This document shows positions 1 through 8,519 of a stretch of 64,000 bases of DNA, piece by piece (positions within the stretch are counted from its first letter, which is position 1; each line of letters begins with the position of its first letter). The notes below the pieces were generated by a model. The model had not been told where the DNA came from. It was given only the letters and a program-made list of their open reading frames with translations, and did no database searches. Where the stretch lies: the NCBI RefSeq assembly GCF_004348975.1, contig NZ_SMFP01000003.1, positions 1 through 64,000 of the forward strand, in the 5' to 3' direction. Both the position numbers and the translations under genes were made by a program. This stretch comes from Antarcticimicrobium sediminis (lineage in GTDB: Bacteria > Pseudomonadota > Alphaproteobacteria > Rhodobacterales > Rhodobacteraceae).

Positions 1-129
1 GGGCGCTTGAGCAATTTGAAGGCTCCGCGCCCGGCGCGCTTGCCCAGGGCGACGAACCCCGCTACCAAAATCCAACCTGCAGACTCTCGTTATGAACGAG
101 GGACCAGCGGGGGGCAGGTCAGCCCTCGA
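1..129. other. Left-edge stretch without an assignable gene
   Basis: A plus-strand frame open from the window edge stops at 93-95 (about 30 residues). The minus strand is also open over much of the same stretch. Neither can be assigned to a family, so this may be the tail of a gene lying to the left or may be noncoding. Confidence 0.3.
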
Positions 130-185
130 AAATGCTGCACGATGTAGGAATGTCAGGTCTGGTGAAGCCGCAGCGCAGCATCGGC
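130..185 (+). repeat. 56-bp dispersed repeat, copy A
   Basis: This aligns without gaps to 1938-1993 (42 of 56 identical by eye) and to 7710-7765. Shared core words are ATGCTGC, GATG, CCGGT or CAGGT, and GAAGC. It lies just downstream of the integrase gene. I do not recognise it as an IS end or an attC site; its function is unknown. Confidence 0.6.
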
Positions 186-235
186 TCTACGGGTGAAAGG
201 CAGGTCAGGGCCGTCCTTGAAGACGGCCCGCGCCC

Positions 236-868
236 TTAGATTTCAATGGCCTCGGCGATCGCAAGTGCATCTTCAAGCTCGACGCCGAGGTATCTGACAG
301 TGCTGTCCATCTTCGTGTGCCCCAACAAGAGCTGAACCGCACGCAGGTTGCCTGTCTTCTTGTAAATCTGCGTCACCTTTGTCCGCCGCATCGAATGCGT
401 GCCGTAGGCGCTCGCCTCCAAGCCGATTGACGTCACCCATTCCCGCACAATCCGCGCATATTGGCGGGTTGAGATGTGAAGCCGTTGGTGAAAACGGCCG
501 GGCCAGAGATACACAGATCCGACCATCAATGGGTCTTGCATCCATCTGTCGAGAGATGCCCGCGTGCCTTCTGATATCTCGAAGCGCACGGGCTTCTGCG
601 TCTTGCTTTGCAGGACGGACGCCCGTTCTTTGATCTGGCCAGATGCCATGACATCTATGACCTTCATCTTGACCAGATCACAGCCGCGCAGCTTGCTGTC
701 GACGGCCAGATTAAAGAGCGCCAGGTCGCGATGGTTCTCGGCCAGCTCAAGCCGCACCCTGATCGCCCAGACGTGTTTGGGCTTCAGAGGTCGCTTCTGA
801 CCAACGATGCGGCCCTTGTTCCAAGCGGGGCGAAGTGCGCGAATGGCAGGTAAGTTTGGTGTTTGCAT
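236..868 (-). CDS. Tyrosine recombinase / phage-type integrase, catalytic domain only
   Basis: A 210-residue site-specific recombinase. The catalytic set is visible: Arg61 in KLRGCDL, a basic SKTQK hairpin near residue 89, His158-x-x-Arg161 in THSMRRTK, His184 in LLGHTK and the nucleophile Tyr193 in VRYLG, nine residues after His184. Known: this family breaks and rejoins DNA through a 3'-phosphotyrosine. Only about 30 residues precede the catalytic domain, so the usual SAM-like core-binding domain is missing or very reduced. Such stand-alone catalytic forms recur in alphaproteobacteria. No excisionase, phage gene or clear attachment site is adjacent, so it may be a relic of an element or a solo recombinase. 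The family call is sure; the target is not. Confidence 0.85.
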   Translation of the reverse strand: MQTPNLPAIRALRPAWNKGRIVGQKRPLKPKHVWAIRVRLELAENHRDLALFNLAVDSKLRGCDLVKMKVIDVMASGQIKERASVLQSKTQKPVRFEISEGTRASLDRWMQDPLMVGSVYLWPGRFHQRLHISTRQYARIVREWVTSIGLEASAYGTHSMRRTKVTQIYKKTGNLRAVQLLLGHTKMDSTVRYLGVELEDALAIAEAIEI

Positions 869-1139
869 GACAGATCCTCCGATCCGCCATGCCCACCCAC
901 AACGACAACCCGACGTTGACGGATCATCATATCATGAAATGCTGCTGCGCGTCTGAGGTCGGCAGTGAGCCCAATTTTCCGTTTTTCTGCGATGTGGCCA
1001 ATGTCAGCTCAAGGTTTCAACAAGGGTTTGCTTGACCCAATTTGTGAACATGACAAGAAATTTCTTATCGCCGCTCTTTTGGGCCACCCGTAAAACTGAT
1101 AAATCATTGGTATACTTATAAGCACTTTGGAGGCGGAAC
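869..1139. promoter_or_regulatory. AT-richer divergent intergenic region
   Basis: This 271-bp gap separates the divergent integrase and HD-domain genes and is visibly richer in A+T than its surroundings. A possible -10 element TATACT lies at 1111-1116, and a strong Shine-Dalgarno GGAGG at 1129-1133 precedes the HD gene. No clear -35 box or operator is seen. Confidence 0.4.
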
Positions 1140-1763
1140 ATGGAACATGTGAATTTCACCCAGATGAAAGACGGCACGAAGGAAGAATATGAGTTCCTGA
1201 CGGCTCACGAGATCGACTATACTAAAGGTACTGCCGACCGGTTGTTGCATGCGCTTGAGCATCTTGATGAAGGCCTTTCAGGATATCAAATCACCCGCTT
1301 AGGGCATTCGGCGCAAGCTGCGACCCGCGCCTGGCGCGATGGGGCGGACATCGATTGGGTCGTATCTGCTCTTCTGCATGACATCGGGGATATTTTTGCA
1401 CCGTACAATCATGATGAATATGCGGCGACGATCCTGAAGCCCTTCGTGCGCGAGCAATGCCGCTGGTGCGTCGAAACCCATGGTGATTTTCAGATGCTGT
1501 ATTATGGGCAACATCTGGAAGGATTCGATCAGAACAAGCGTGAACGTCATCGGGGTGCGAAGTATTTCGACGACTGTGCGGAATTCTGTGACCGGTGGGA
1601 CCAGACCAGTTTTGATCCAGATTATGACACGCTACCGCTCTCATTTTTTGCACCTATGGTACGAGACGTGTTCGCGCGCAAACCCTACGATCCAGAGGTC
1701 ACGCAGGCGCCAGATCAACCTCTGACAGTGCCTCAAGCCGCAGCTGAACGTGGGATTGCATAG
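1140..1763 (+). CDS. HD-domain protein, PhnZ / phosphonate-HD-like
   Basis: A 207-residue HD-superfamily protein. The metal ligands are recognisable as His56, the His80-Asp81 pair in LLHDIGD, His91 and His114 in ETHGDF, with aspartates near residue 150 as the possible last ligand. The spacing from His56 to His80 (24) matches that of the diiron oxygenase PhnZ and the phosphonate-operon HD proteins. Known: those enzymes oxidatively cleave C-P bonds or are uncharacterised companions. Inferred: a two-metal hydrolase or mixed-valent diiron oxygenase. No phosphonate genes are nearby, so the substrate is unknown. The start has a good GGAGG six bases upstream. It could equally be a plain HD phosphohydrolase. 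Confidence 0.7.
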   Translation: MEHVNFTQMKDGTKEEYEFLTAHEIDYTKGTADRLLHALEHLDEGLSGYQITRLGHSAQAATRAWRDGADIDWVVSALLHDIGDIFAPYNHDEYAATILKPFVREQCRWCVETHGDFQMLYYGQHLEGFDQNKRERHRGAKYFDDCAEFCDRWDQTSFDPDYDTLPLSFFAPMVRDVFARKPYDPEVTQAPDQPLTVPQAAAERGIA

Positions 1764-2436
1764 CCCCGCTTCAGGCGACGGATACAACCCTTCAAGCTGG
1801 ATCTCATGCAGGTTCTGGACATGGGTCAGCAGTGCGGGACCAGACCCATCCCGAGCGGCTGTCTCCAAATAGGCTGCCGTTGGAACCGCAATCTCACAGG
1901 TCGGCTTTGTCCACCTTCCTGACCGTCACCTCTGCTCGGATGCTGCAAGATGCACGAATGGCCGGTCTCGTGAAGCTGCGCTGCGGCGTCGGCACGATCT
2001 TGGAATGGCCGTTGTGGGCCGGTCGCACCTTCTCACCCTGCACGGTGGTAGAGACTTTGCAAAGGTCGCTACCTGCGCATAGCTGCCGCGCAAGCTGATC
2101 GGCTGGCTGGAGTGCCCGATGGAAATCGTCAGATGACCGCTGTCAGCCCAGTCTGGACATTCGAGCGGCACTGGCATCAACTGGCACCGCTCGCAGGTCG
2201 GGCGGATAGTGTGCATTCGCTGCAAGTGCTCGGGGGTATGCATCGGCAAGTAGAAAGCAGCCATTCATAGACCGAAAAACCCGACATCTCATGCTTCACC
2301 CTCGACCACGGGTAGCACTGTGCAGGAAGCCACCGTTGCGAAGTCCGGGCAACCAAGCGTGCAGGAAAAACATGGCTGGCCCCAAGCGAACGGTTCGCGT
2401 CACCGCCAACGTCGGAGCAGGCCGATCCCCGCGGGA
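1764..2436. other. Gene-poor interval with repeat copy B
   Basis: No convincing gene is seen in these 673 bp. A minus-strand frame starting at 2264 opens with about 65 residues including two closely spaced Cys (CERC), then runs into the dispersed repeat at 1938-1993. It may be a decayed gene, but I recognise no family. Confidence 0.4.
1938..1993 (+). repeat. 56-bp dispersed repeat, copy B
   Basis: Ungapped alignment to copy A (130-185) gives 42 of 56 identities and to copy C (7710-7765) 39 of 56, counted by eye. It lies about 175 bp after the HD-domain gene. Confidence 0.6.
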
Positions 2437-3372
2437 TCAGTCCTGGAACTCGATCGCGGATTGGTGCCTGCGGTCGACGTTCAGCGTAAAGAGGTCGGGC
2501 CGGGAATAATGGCCGCTCACGTCGAATTTCCGCCGCGAGGCGCGCGCTTCGCCGGGGTCGATATCGACCACAAGTACCCCTTTCTCGCGGTGCATCGGTC
2601 CGGCTTCCAGCCCGCCGAAGGGTTTGTAGACCACCGCATCGCCCGGATTGATCCACTCGTCCTTGGTCGGGAACAATTCGTCATAATAGGGCGTGTCGAG
2701 CGGGATGTCGGACACCTCCAGCGCGGTCGCGCAGCCGACGACCCAGCAGCCCCCCTCGCGTGCGATATGCTGCATCGTCGCAAGCCAGGTTTCGCCACTG
2801 TCCCAGGTCGGTGCCACCAGAATATCAAGGTCTTGGGCATAAAGCGCGAACCGTGCCAGCGGCATGTAGTTTTCCCAGCAGATCAGCGCCCCGATCCGAC
2901 CAACCGCGGTTTCGACGACATTCAGACCCGAGGCATCGCCAAAGCCCCAGACCATCCGCTCGGGGTTGGTCGGCATCAGCTTGCGGTGATTGTTGCGCAG
3001 CGTCCCGTCGGCGTCGATGATGGCGCAGCTGTTGAAAAGGGTGCTGCCGCTGACGCCGCTGTCAAGTTCTTGATAGCCGAGCACCAGCACGACGCCATGC
3101 TCACGCGCGGCCTCTTGCAAGGGCGCGAGGCCGCCATTGAGGCGGTCGATCGCATTGGCCTGAAGCCGGGCATAAAGCGCGTCGGTCTTGCCCATTCCCG
3201 CCCCCGGCGGCAGGCGCCAGACGAATGTGGGATAGCCGGGAAACCATGCCTCGGGAAAGACCAGAAGTTCGGCCCCGTCGCCCGCCGTACGGGCGATGAG
3301 GGCAAGTGCCCGCTGCATGGTCTTTTCAAGGTCCAGATAGACCGGAGGTTCCTGTATGATGCAGATTTTCAT
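2437..3372 (-). CDS. Nitrilase (carbon-nitrogen hydrolase superfamily)
   Basis: A 311-residue enzyme with the full nitrilase triad: Glu41 in FPEAWFPGYP, Lys131 in HRKLMPTNPERMVWG and nucleophile Cys165 in ICWENYMP. The Cys-Trp-Glu-Asn and the long HRKLMPT.PER.VWG stretch are typical of true nitrilases rather than amidases or ureidopropionases. Known reaction: R-CN plus two waters to a carboxylic acid and ammonia, cytoplasmic, in large spiral oligomers. The start is supported by AGGAGG seven bases upstream. It lies 25 bp after the methyltransferase gene on the same strand, so the two are probably one operon divergent from the TPR regulator. The nitrile substrate cannot be read from the sequence. 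Confidence 0.9.
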   Translation of the reverse strand: MKICIIQEPPVYLDLEKTMQRALALIARTAGDGAELLVFPEAWFPGYPTFVWRLPPGAGMGKTDALYARLQANAIDRLNGGLAPLQEAAREHGVVLVLGYQELDSGVSGSTLFNSCAIIDADGTLRNNHRKLMPTNPERMVWGFGDASGLNVVETAVGRIGALICWENYMPLARFALYAQDLDILVAPTWDSGETWLATMQHIAREGGCWVVGCATALEVSDIPLDTPYYDELFPTKDEWINPGDAVVYKPFGGLEAGPMHREKGVLVVDIDPGEARASRRKFDVSGHYSRPDLFTLNVDRRHQSAIEFQD

Positions 3373-3397
3373 GGTATCCTCCTGATGCGCAGGCGTT

Positions 3398-4246
3398 TCA
3401 TTTCGTGCCTGCGGCGATAATCAACTCGCATGGCCCGCGGAAACCGTTGGGCGTCTCATAGGCGCTCAGCGCGTCTGCAATCGCCTGCCAGGCCGCGTCC
3501 CGAGCCTCGGCATCGAGCTGGGCCAGCATCTGGTGCAAGGCGCCAAAGGAATCCCGCTCGAAACGGACGCACTCGGCGGCGCTTGGCAGCAGAACCGGTG
3601 CGTCGACGATCCGGTCTTCAACATCGCGGAACCCCGCTTGTTTCAGCGCCTCGGCAAGAACACCCGGCGCGCCCAGACTGAACGGCCCGGGTTGGCCCGG
3701 CGCGGGCGGCGGCAGCTTGGCGCGTTCGCGGATGATCGACACCGGCTTCGAAAAAAAGCCATTCTTTTCGGGCAGGCCATAGACGATGGCAGCAAAGCGC
3801 CCACCCGGCTTCAGCGCCCGCAGGATATTGGCCAGCGCCCGCTGCTGATCGGGAAAGTAGATCATTCCCACCCGAGAAATCGCCGCGTCGAAACTCTCCG
3901 GCGCGAGGTCGAGCGCTTCGCCGTCGGCCACCAGCGTGGCGAGATTGTCCAAGCCCTCGATCCGGGCGTTCTCCGCTGCAAAATCGAGGATGTTGGACGA
4001 GATGTCTGTAGCCAGCACATGACCCGTGGGCCCGACCCGGCGTGCCGCGACCAACGATTGCTGCCCGGCCCCGGCCGCAACGTCGAGCACCCGGATCCCC
4101 GGGCCGATCGCGGCCATGTCCAGCATTGTCTCAGTCGCTTGGCCCAACCAGTCGCCCAGCAATGTGCCCCAGGCGTTCCATGCCTCGGCTGCATCCTGCC
4201 ACTGCTGGCGCGTTGTCAATTTGTATTGAGTTGCGTCAAATGCCAT
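3398..4246 (-). CDS. Class I SAM-dependent methyltransferase
   Basis: A 282-residue methyltransferase with Rossmann motif I VLDVAAGAGQQSL, the acidic end of strand 2 in ATDIS, and a UbiE-like post-motif region (LKPGGRFAAIVYG). Known fold: methyl transfer from S-adenosylmethionine to a small molecule. The substrate is not predictable. The start at 4246 is chosen because AAGGAGG lies eight bases upstream; a longer frame reaches 4306 but lacks a ribosome site. It is the first gene of a likely two-gene operon with the nitrilase and is transcribed away from the TPR regulator across a repeat-rich gap. Confidence 0.85.
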   Translation of the reverse strand: MAFDATQYKLTTRQQWQDAAEAWNAWGTLLGDWLGQATETMLDMAAIGPGIRVLDVAAGAGQQSLVAARRVGPTGHVLATDISSNILDFAAENARIEGLDNLATLVADGEALDLAPESFDAAISRVGMIYFPDQQRALANILRALKPGGRFAAIVYGLPEKNGFFSKPVSIIRERAKLPPPAPGQPGPFSLGAPGVLAEALKQAGFRDVEDRIVDAPVLLPSAAECVRFERDSFGALHQMLAQLDAEARDAAWQAIADALSAYETPNGFRGPCELIIAAGTK

Positions 4247-4320
4247 CTGTTTGTCCTCCTTGTCGGGCCTCCCTCTCGGGCCGACACGCAGCCGGTCCGC
4301 GCCCATGTATGGATCCCCTA

Positions 4321-4356
4321 CCGCAGAAGGTTCTTTTACCGCGGGAGGTTCTTTGG
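4321..4356. repeat. Two tandem 18-bp units in divergent promoter region
   Basis: Two adjacent 18-mers, 4321-4338 and 4339-4356, share CCGC and an identical AGGTTCTTT (14 of 18 positions). They sit between the methyltransferase start (4246) and the regulator start (4507). Inferred: a candidate operator. Confidence 0.6.
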
Positions 4357-4380
4357 CTTAGCCCTTGGGCCGACAGCCCG

Positions 4381-4424
4381 TCCCGATGATTTCCCGATGA
4401 TTTCCCTGCGGTTTCCCTGCGGTT
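4381..4424. repeat. Four tandem 11-bp units (two pairs)
   Basis: TCCCGATGATT occurs twice (4381-4391, 4392-4402), followed by TCCCTGCGGTT twice (4403-4413, 4414-4424); a degenerate fifth unit follows. The 11-bp period is close to one helical turn, which would suit cooperative binding on one face of DNA. Inferred to be regulatory. Confidence 0.65.
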
Positions 4425-4506
4425 TTCCGTTCATTTTGCTATGCTGCTGTGAAACCGGGCGTTTGCGGGATGGCCGCGAAACGTAAAAGGTGGGCGGAAC
4501 AACAGA

Positions 4507-6168
4507 GTGAGCGCGCAGGACAAACACTCCGCACTGGCGGAAATCGAACTCGACGATTGCGTGGTGCGGCCCGCGACCAATGAGATTCTGCGCGACGGCG
4601 AGACGTTTCACCTTGAACCTAAATCGATGGAGGTTCTGTCCTATCTGATCGCGCACAGCGGCGAGGTGGTCACGCGCGATGATCTGCACGCGCGGGTCTG
4701 GCCGGATGTCCACGTCGGGGATGATTCCCTGACCGGCGCGATCATCAAGATCCGGCGCGCCTTGGCCGACGACGCCCGCAATCCTACCTATATCGAGACG
4801 ATCCCGAAACGCGGCTATCGCCTGATCGCCCCCGTCAGCACAAGCCAGCCAACCCGCGCCACAACGCGAGAGCCGAGCATGTCATCGCGGCCTCGCCGGC
4901 GCTGGCCCATCGCGGTCGCTGGCGTTCTGATCGCCGTCGTGACTGTGGCGGTCATGGTGCTCTGGCGCGTCGGCCCCGCAGAAAACGATAGCGCAGGGGC
5001 GCGCGCCCAGCCGGGCGATCGGATCGTCGTCGCTGTCGCCCCCTTCGTGAATGCAGGCCGCGACGGCGCGCAGGACTATCTGGCGCGCGGGATTTCGGAG
5101 ACCATTGTAAACGATTTGGCACATATCCCCGAGCTTGCGATCAGACAGTACGACAGTGAAAAGACCAGCCGCGCCGCGCCCGATTTCGACTATGTCCTTG
5201 AAGGCAGCGTCTTGCGCAGCGGCGATACCGTCCGCATCACCGCGCGCCTCGTCGATGGGACAAGCGGGCAGGTGTTGGACTCGCTGCGCTTCGAGCGGCC
5301 CTTCGCCGACCTGCTCGCCATTGAGGACGAGATCCGCGACACCCTGCTGGACAAGCTGCGTCTTGGCATCAGCACCGCCGAGCACTCGCGCCGGGCGCAT
5401 GGCTATACCGAAAACATCGCGGCCTATGATCTGTTTCTCAGGGCGCAGCGCGACTTGCTCATCCGCACCCAAGCCTCCAACCGCGCTGCGCGGAGCCTGT
5501 ATCACGAGGCCATCGCCAGAGATCCGAATTTCGCCCGCGCCTATGGCGGCCTTGCGCTAACCTATGCCGCCGACTACCGCAATGGCTGGGCAGCGGAGCG
5601 CGCGGCAGCCCTTGGCGCGGCGCTGAAATATGCCGGCACCGCCCTTGAGATCGCGCCGAACCTGCCCGAGCAGCACTGGGTCGTCGGCTATGTCAAAACC
5701 CAGCAGCGCCAATATGACGATGCGCGCGCCGCCTTGCAAAAGGCGATCGACATCGACGCCGGCTTTGCCGATGCCTATGCGTTGTCCGGCGGCATCGAAA
5801 CCTATCGCGGCACCCCGGTAAAGACCGTCCCGCTGCTGCGCAAGGCGCTCAGGCTCAATCCCGACGCGGGGTATCTCTATTTCCTGCTGCTGGCCCGGGC
5901 CTATTATTTCCTTGGCGACTTCGAACAGGCTCTGATCAATCTGGACGAAGCAAACACCCGCAACCCGCAAAATATCGAGGTGCATCTCTACCGCGCCGCG
6001 ACACTGCTCAGGCTCAACCGGGCGGATGATGCGGCCTGGGAGACAGAAGAGGTGCGCAGCATCGAGCCCGCATTCAGGCTGGACACTTGGAGCGCCAGCT
6101 ATCCCATGGCCCGAGGTAAACAGTTCGATCGTCTTCTGTCCGACCTTCGCAAGGCGGGGTTTTCGTGA
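4507..6168 (+). CDS. CadC-like membrane regulator with TolB-like and TPR domains
   Basis: A 553-residue protein. Residues about 10-110 are an OmpR/CadC-type winged helix (EVVTRDDLHARVWPD, RGYRL). A single membrane segment spans about 133-153. Then comes a TolB-like region (ARGISETIVNDLAHIP) of the kind found in adenylate-cyclase-like regulators, and from about residue 300 several tetratricopeptide units (ALKYAGTALEIAPNLPE). Known: CadC/ToxR-like proteins bind DNA from the membrane and sense with the distal domain. GTG start at 4507. Inferred: it controls the divergent methyltransferase-nitrilase pair through the tandem repeats in the shared promoter region, and possibly the downstream transporter. 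The signal is unknown. Confidence 0.85.
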   Translation: MSAQDKHSALAEIELDDCVVRPATNEILRDGETFHLEPKSMEVLSYLIAHSGEVVTRDDLHARVWPDVHVGDDSLTGAIIKIRRALADDARNPTYIETIPKRGYRLIAPVSTSQPTRATTREPSMSSRPRRRWPIAVAGVLIAVVTVAVMVLWRVGPAENDSAGARAQPGDRIVVAVAPFVNAGRDGAQDYLARGISETIVNDLAHIPELAIRQYDSEKTSRAAPDFDYVLEGSVLRSGDTVRITARLVDGTSGQVLDSLRFERPFADLLAIEDEIRDTLLDKLRLGISTAEHSRRAHGYTENIAAYDLFLRAQRDLLIRTQASNRAARSLYHEAIARDPNFARAYGGLALTYAADYRNGWAAERAAALGAALKYAGTALEIAPNLPEQHWVVGYVKTQQRQYDDARAALQKAIDIDAGFADAYALSGGIETYRGTPVKTVPLLRKALRLNPDAGYLYFLLLARAYYFLGDFEQALINLDEANTRNPQNIEVHLYRAATLLRLNRADDAAWETEEVRSIEPAFRLDTWSASYPMARGKQFDRLLSDLRKAGFS

Positions 6169-6371
6169 GGCGATAGCCTCGGCTGGCTTCCCTACCAGCC
6201 GGCATGAACGCCCCCATGTTCCAAGGATGCAAACGCATGCCGCGTTAGGACTGCCGCCGGTCAAACGGGGGGCCTGAGCCCTGACCGACTGGAGTGCTGG
6301 GGCCATAATGTCATAGAAGGATCACTGAGTGCCAGCATATAGCAGGCTGGGCGAGACAGGGAAAATCCACG

Positions 6372-7589
6372 ATGACGGACCAGCTTGGGGCAACCGGGAC
6401 ACAAGACAGACAAGGATCGCCCAGTGAGGTTTTTTGGGCCTTCCTCAAGCTGGGATTGACCAGTTTCGGTGGGCCGGTTGCGCATTTGGGTTATTTTCGC
6501 AACGAGCTGGTGACCCGACGGCGCTGGCTGTCGGATCAATCCTATGCCGACCTTGTGGCGCTGTGCCAATTCCTCCCCGGCCCCGCCTCGTCGCAAGTGG
6601 GGTTTGCCTTGGGCATGATGCGGGCGGGCTGGATGGGCGCGCTTGCGGCCTTTGTCGCATTCACCTTGCCTTCTGCCCTGATCTTGTTGGCGTTCGCGTT
6701 CACCGCAGCTTCAATGTCCGGACCTGTCGGATCCGGGGCGCTTCACGGGCTGAAGATCGTGGCTGTAGCCATCGTCGCCCAAGCGGTCTGGGGCATGGCG
6801 CGCACCCTTTGCCCGGATCGCGAGCGCGCTGGAATCGCCGTTCTGGCGGTCACGCTTCTGGCCTTCCTGCCGGCTGCGGTCGGCATGGCCGGTGCTATCG
6901 TTCTGGGCGCAGCCATCGGTCTGGTGTTGGGGCGGGGAACGGCCAATCCCGTCGGCGGCCATGTAGCAATGCCAGTGACGCGAACCCAGGGGGGCATCGC
7001 CCTGGCGGTTTTCGCGGTGCTGCTGGTGGGGCTGCCCCTGCTCGCGGGGGTTTCCAACGGGCTGGATGTGGTAGACAGCTTCTTTCATGCAGGCGCGCTG
7101 GTGTTCGGTGGCGGTCATGTTGTGCTCCCCTTGCTGCAAGCAGAAGTCGTTGATCCGGGCTGGGTCACGGCGGATCAGTTCCTGACAGGCTATGGGGCGG
7201 CGCAGGCGGTGCCGGGGCCGCTTTTTACCTTCGCCGCTTATTTGGGGGCGGTGCTTGGCCCAGAGCCGAACGGCGTTCTCGGCGCGACCCTGGCTCTTCT
7301 GGCCCTGTTTTTGCCCGGTTTTCTGCTGCTGATCGGGGCCTTGCCCTTCTGGGACCAGTTCCGCGCCCTGCGCAGTGCTCAATCCGCCATGCAGGGGGCG
7401 AATGCCGCCGTGGTCGGCATTCTGGGGGCGGCGCTATATGCGCCGGTCTTCACCAGCGCGATCCTGGATATGCGCGACTTCACGATAGCCCTGTTCTGTT
7501 TCGTTGCCTTGATCGCGTGGAAGGCCCCGCCATGGCTGGTCGTGCTCATCGCGGCCGTCGGGGGCATCGGGATTGAGCTTCTGGGGTGA
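6372..7589 (+). CDS. chrA: Chromate transporter, long-chain CHR family
   Basis: A 405-residue membrane protein with two homologous halves, as in long CHR transporters. The N-terminal half has LGLTSFGGPVAHLGYF and QFLPGPASSQ. The C-terminal half has the partner FGGGHVVLPLL and AAQAVPGPLF. Known: ChrA exports chromate driven by the membrane potential and lowers its uptake through sulfate carriers; some members are not chromate-specific. It follows the TPR regulator by about 200 bp on the same strand. No chrB regulator or superoxide dismutase gene is adjacent, unlike many chr operons. Confidence 0.92.
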   Translation: MTDQLGATGTQDRQGSPSEVFWAFLKLGLTSFGGPVAHLGYFRNELVTRRRWLSDQSYADLVALCQFLPGPASSQVGFALGMMRAGWMGALAAFVAFTLPSALILLAFAFTAASMSGPVGSGALHGLKIVAVAIVAQAVWGMARTLCPDRERAGIAVLAVTLLAFLPAAVGMAGAIVLGAAIGLVLGRGTANPVGGHVAMPVTRTQGGIALAVFAVLLVGLPLLAGVSNGLDVVDSFFHAGALVFGGGHVVLPLLQAEVVDPGWVTADQFLTGYGAAQAVPGPLFTFAAYLGAVLGPEPNGVLGATLALLALFLPGFLLLIGALPFWDQFRALRSAQSAMQGANAAVVGILGAALYAPVFTSAILDMRDFTIALFCFVALIAWKAPPWLVVLIAAVGGIGIELLG

Positions 7590-8237
7590 GCACAATCTAT
7601 GCGAGCATCTCGCGTTGCCAGGGCATCGACTTTGCGAGGCCAAGTGAACAGCTTTTGCAAAGGCCGCGAATGGCTATTTGGCCCCACCTGGCTGTCATTT
7701 AGACGGCGCAAATGCTGCGCGATGCACAAACGACCGGTTCGACGAAGCCGCACTGCGGCGCGGACCTCCGTTGCGAACGCCCGGTTAGGGCCGGTCGCTA
7801 CGGCTCCGGTGGTCCGGGCGGATTGCAGATGGGGTGCATCGCAGCATCTTGACCATTCGATCAAGGCCCAGTTTGGGCCGGAAGCCGCAAAGCAGTGTTT
7901 TCGTGAAGGAGCGTAGCGCCACTGTAGACGTCGTGCGCGAGGTCGGGAAAACGCCGTCCGCAGCAGGACTGTCCCGTCGCTTCCGTGGTCAATATTTGCA
8001 CCGCCTTTCTCACCTTCCACTGTTTCCACAACAAGAATCGCGGTCTTTGCCGGAAGGCCGTTCATCCCATGGGTTCGTTTCCGAAGTCCCCAAGATCACC
8101 TCTTTCAAAGGTCATTGGTGCGGGGATCGGCTCGATTATGGCCGAAATGAGGCAAAATTAAGAACATCGGTTGATGCCTGTCCTGCTGGCCCCGATCCTT
8201 GCTTTCTGATGTTGGTCACTGGATGGGGAGACGAACG
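7590..8237. other. Gene-poor interval with repeat copy C
   Basis: About 650 bp with no convincing gene. Open frames here lack ribosome sites and family resemblance. It carries the third 56-bp repeat at 7710-7765. The texture suggests decayed sequence. Confidence 0.4.
7710..7765 (+). repeat. 56-bp dispersed repeat, copy C
   Basis: Ungapped match to copy B (39 of 56 by eye) and to copy A. It lies 120 bp past chrA. Same orientation as copies A and B. Confidence 0.55.
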
Positions 8238-8504
8238 ATGGACGGGCCTACGATTGCCTCGATTCAGCTGGGATTGAGCGCCTATGAAGCGGCGAAGGGA
8301 AACCGGATTCGACCGAGGTCGCGGCATTCCTCCGGTTCCCCGGCGCTGCAACCGATGAAGATCTCGGTCCCCTCCAGCATGTCGGGGAAAAGCACGAAGG
8401 AACTGAAGGTGAGCATCCTGAAATCGCTTCAGAACCAGTCGAATTCGGGCACGGTCAGAATTCGCGATGTCGCAACCGCTTTGGATGATGTGCTTCGCAA
8501 GTGA
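8238..8504 (+). CDS. Small hypothetical protein
   Basis: An 88-residue frame starting with MDGPTIASIQLGLSAYEAAK and ending in RIRDVATALDDVLRK. The start is supported by GGGGAG about seven bases upstream. It is basic in the middle, with no signal peptide, membrane segment or cysteine. I recognise no family. A longer minus-strand frame covers the same DNA but has no comparable support. It sits directly before a Dps remnant in a gene-poor stretch, so it may itself be a remnant. Confidence 0.4.
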   Translation: MDGPTIASIQLGLSAYEAAKGNRIRPRSRHSSGSPALQPMKISVPSSMSGKSTKELKVSILKSLQNQSNSGTVRIRDVATALDDVLRK

Positions 8505-8519
8505 TCCACCGGTGCCCGT

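Noticed and set aside
130-185. Integron attC or phage attachment site at the 56-bp repeat
   Set aside because: No GTTRRRY core sites, no fixed position relative to gene ends on one strand, and no integron-type integrase.
1926-2264. Minus-strand frame with a CERC motif as a zinc-finger gene
   Set aside because: Only one Cys pair, no ribosome site, and the second half is the dispersed repeat.
4261-4506. CRISPR-like array at the tandem repeats
   Set aside because: Repeats are 11 and 18 bp and directly abut without spacers; no cas genes are present.
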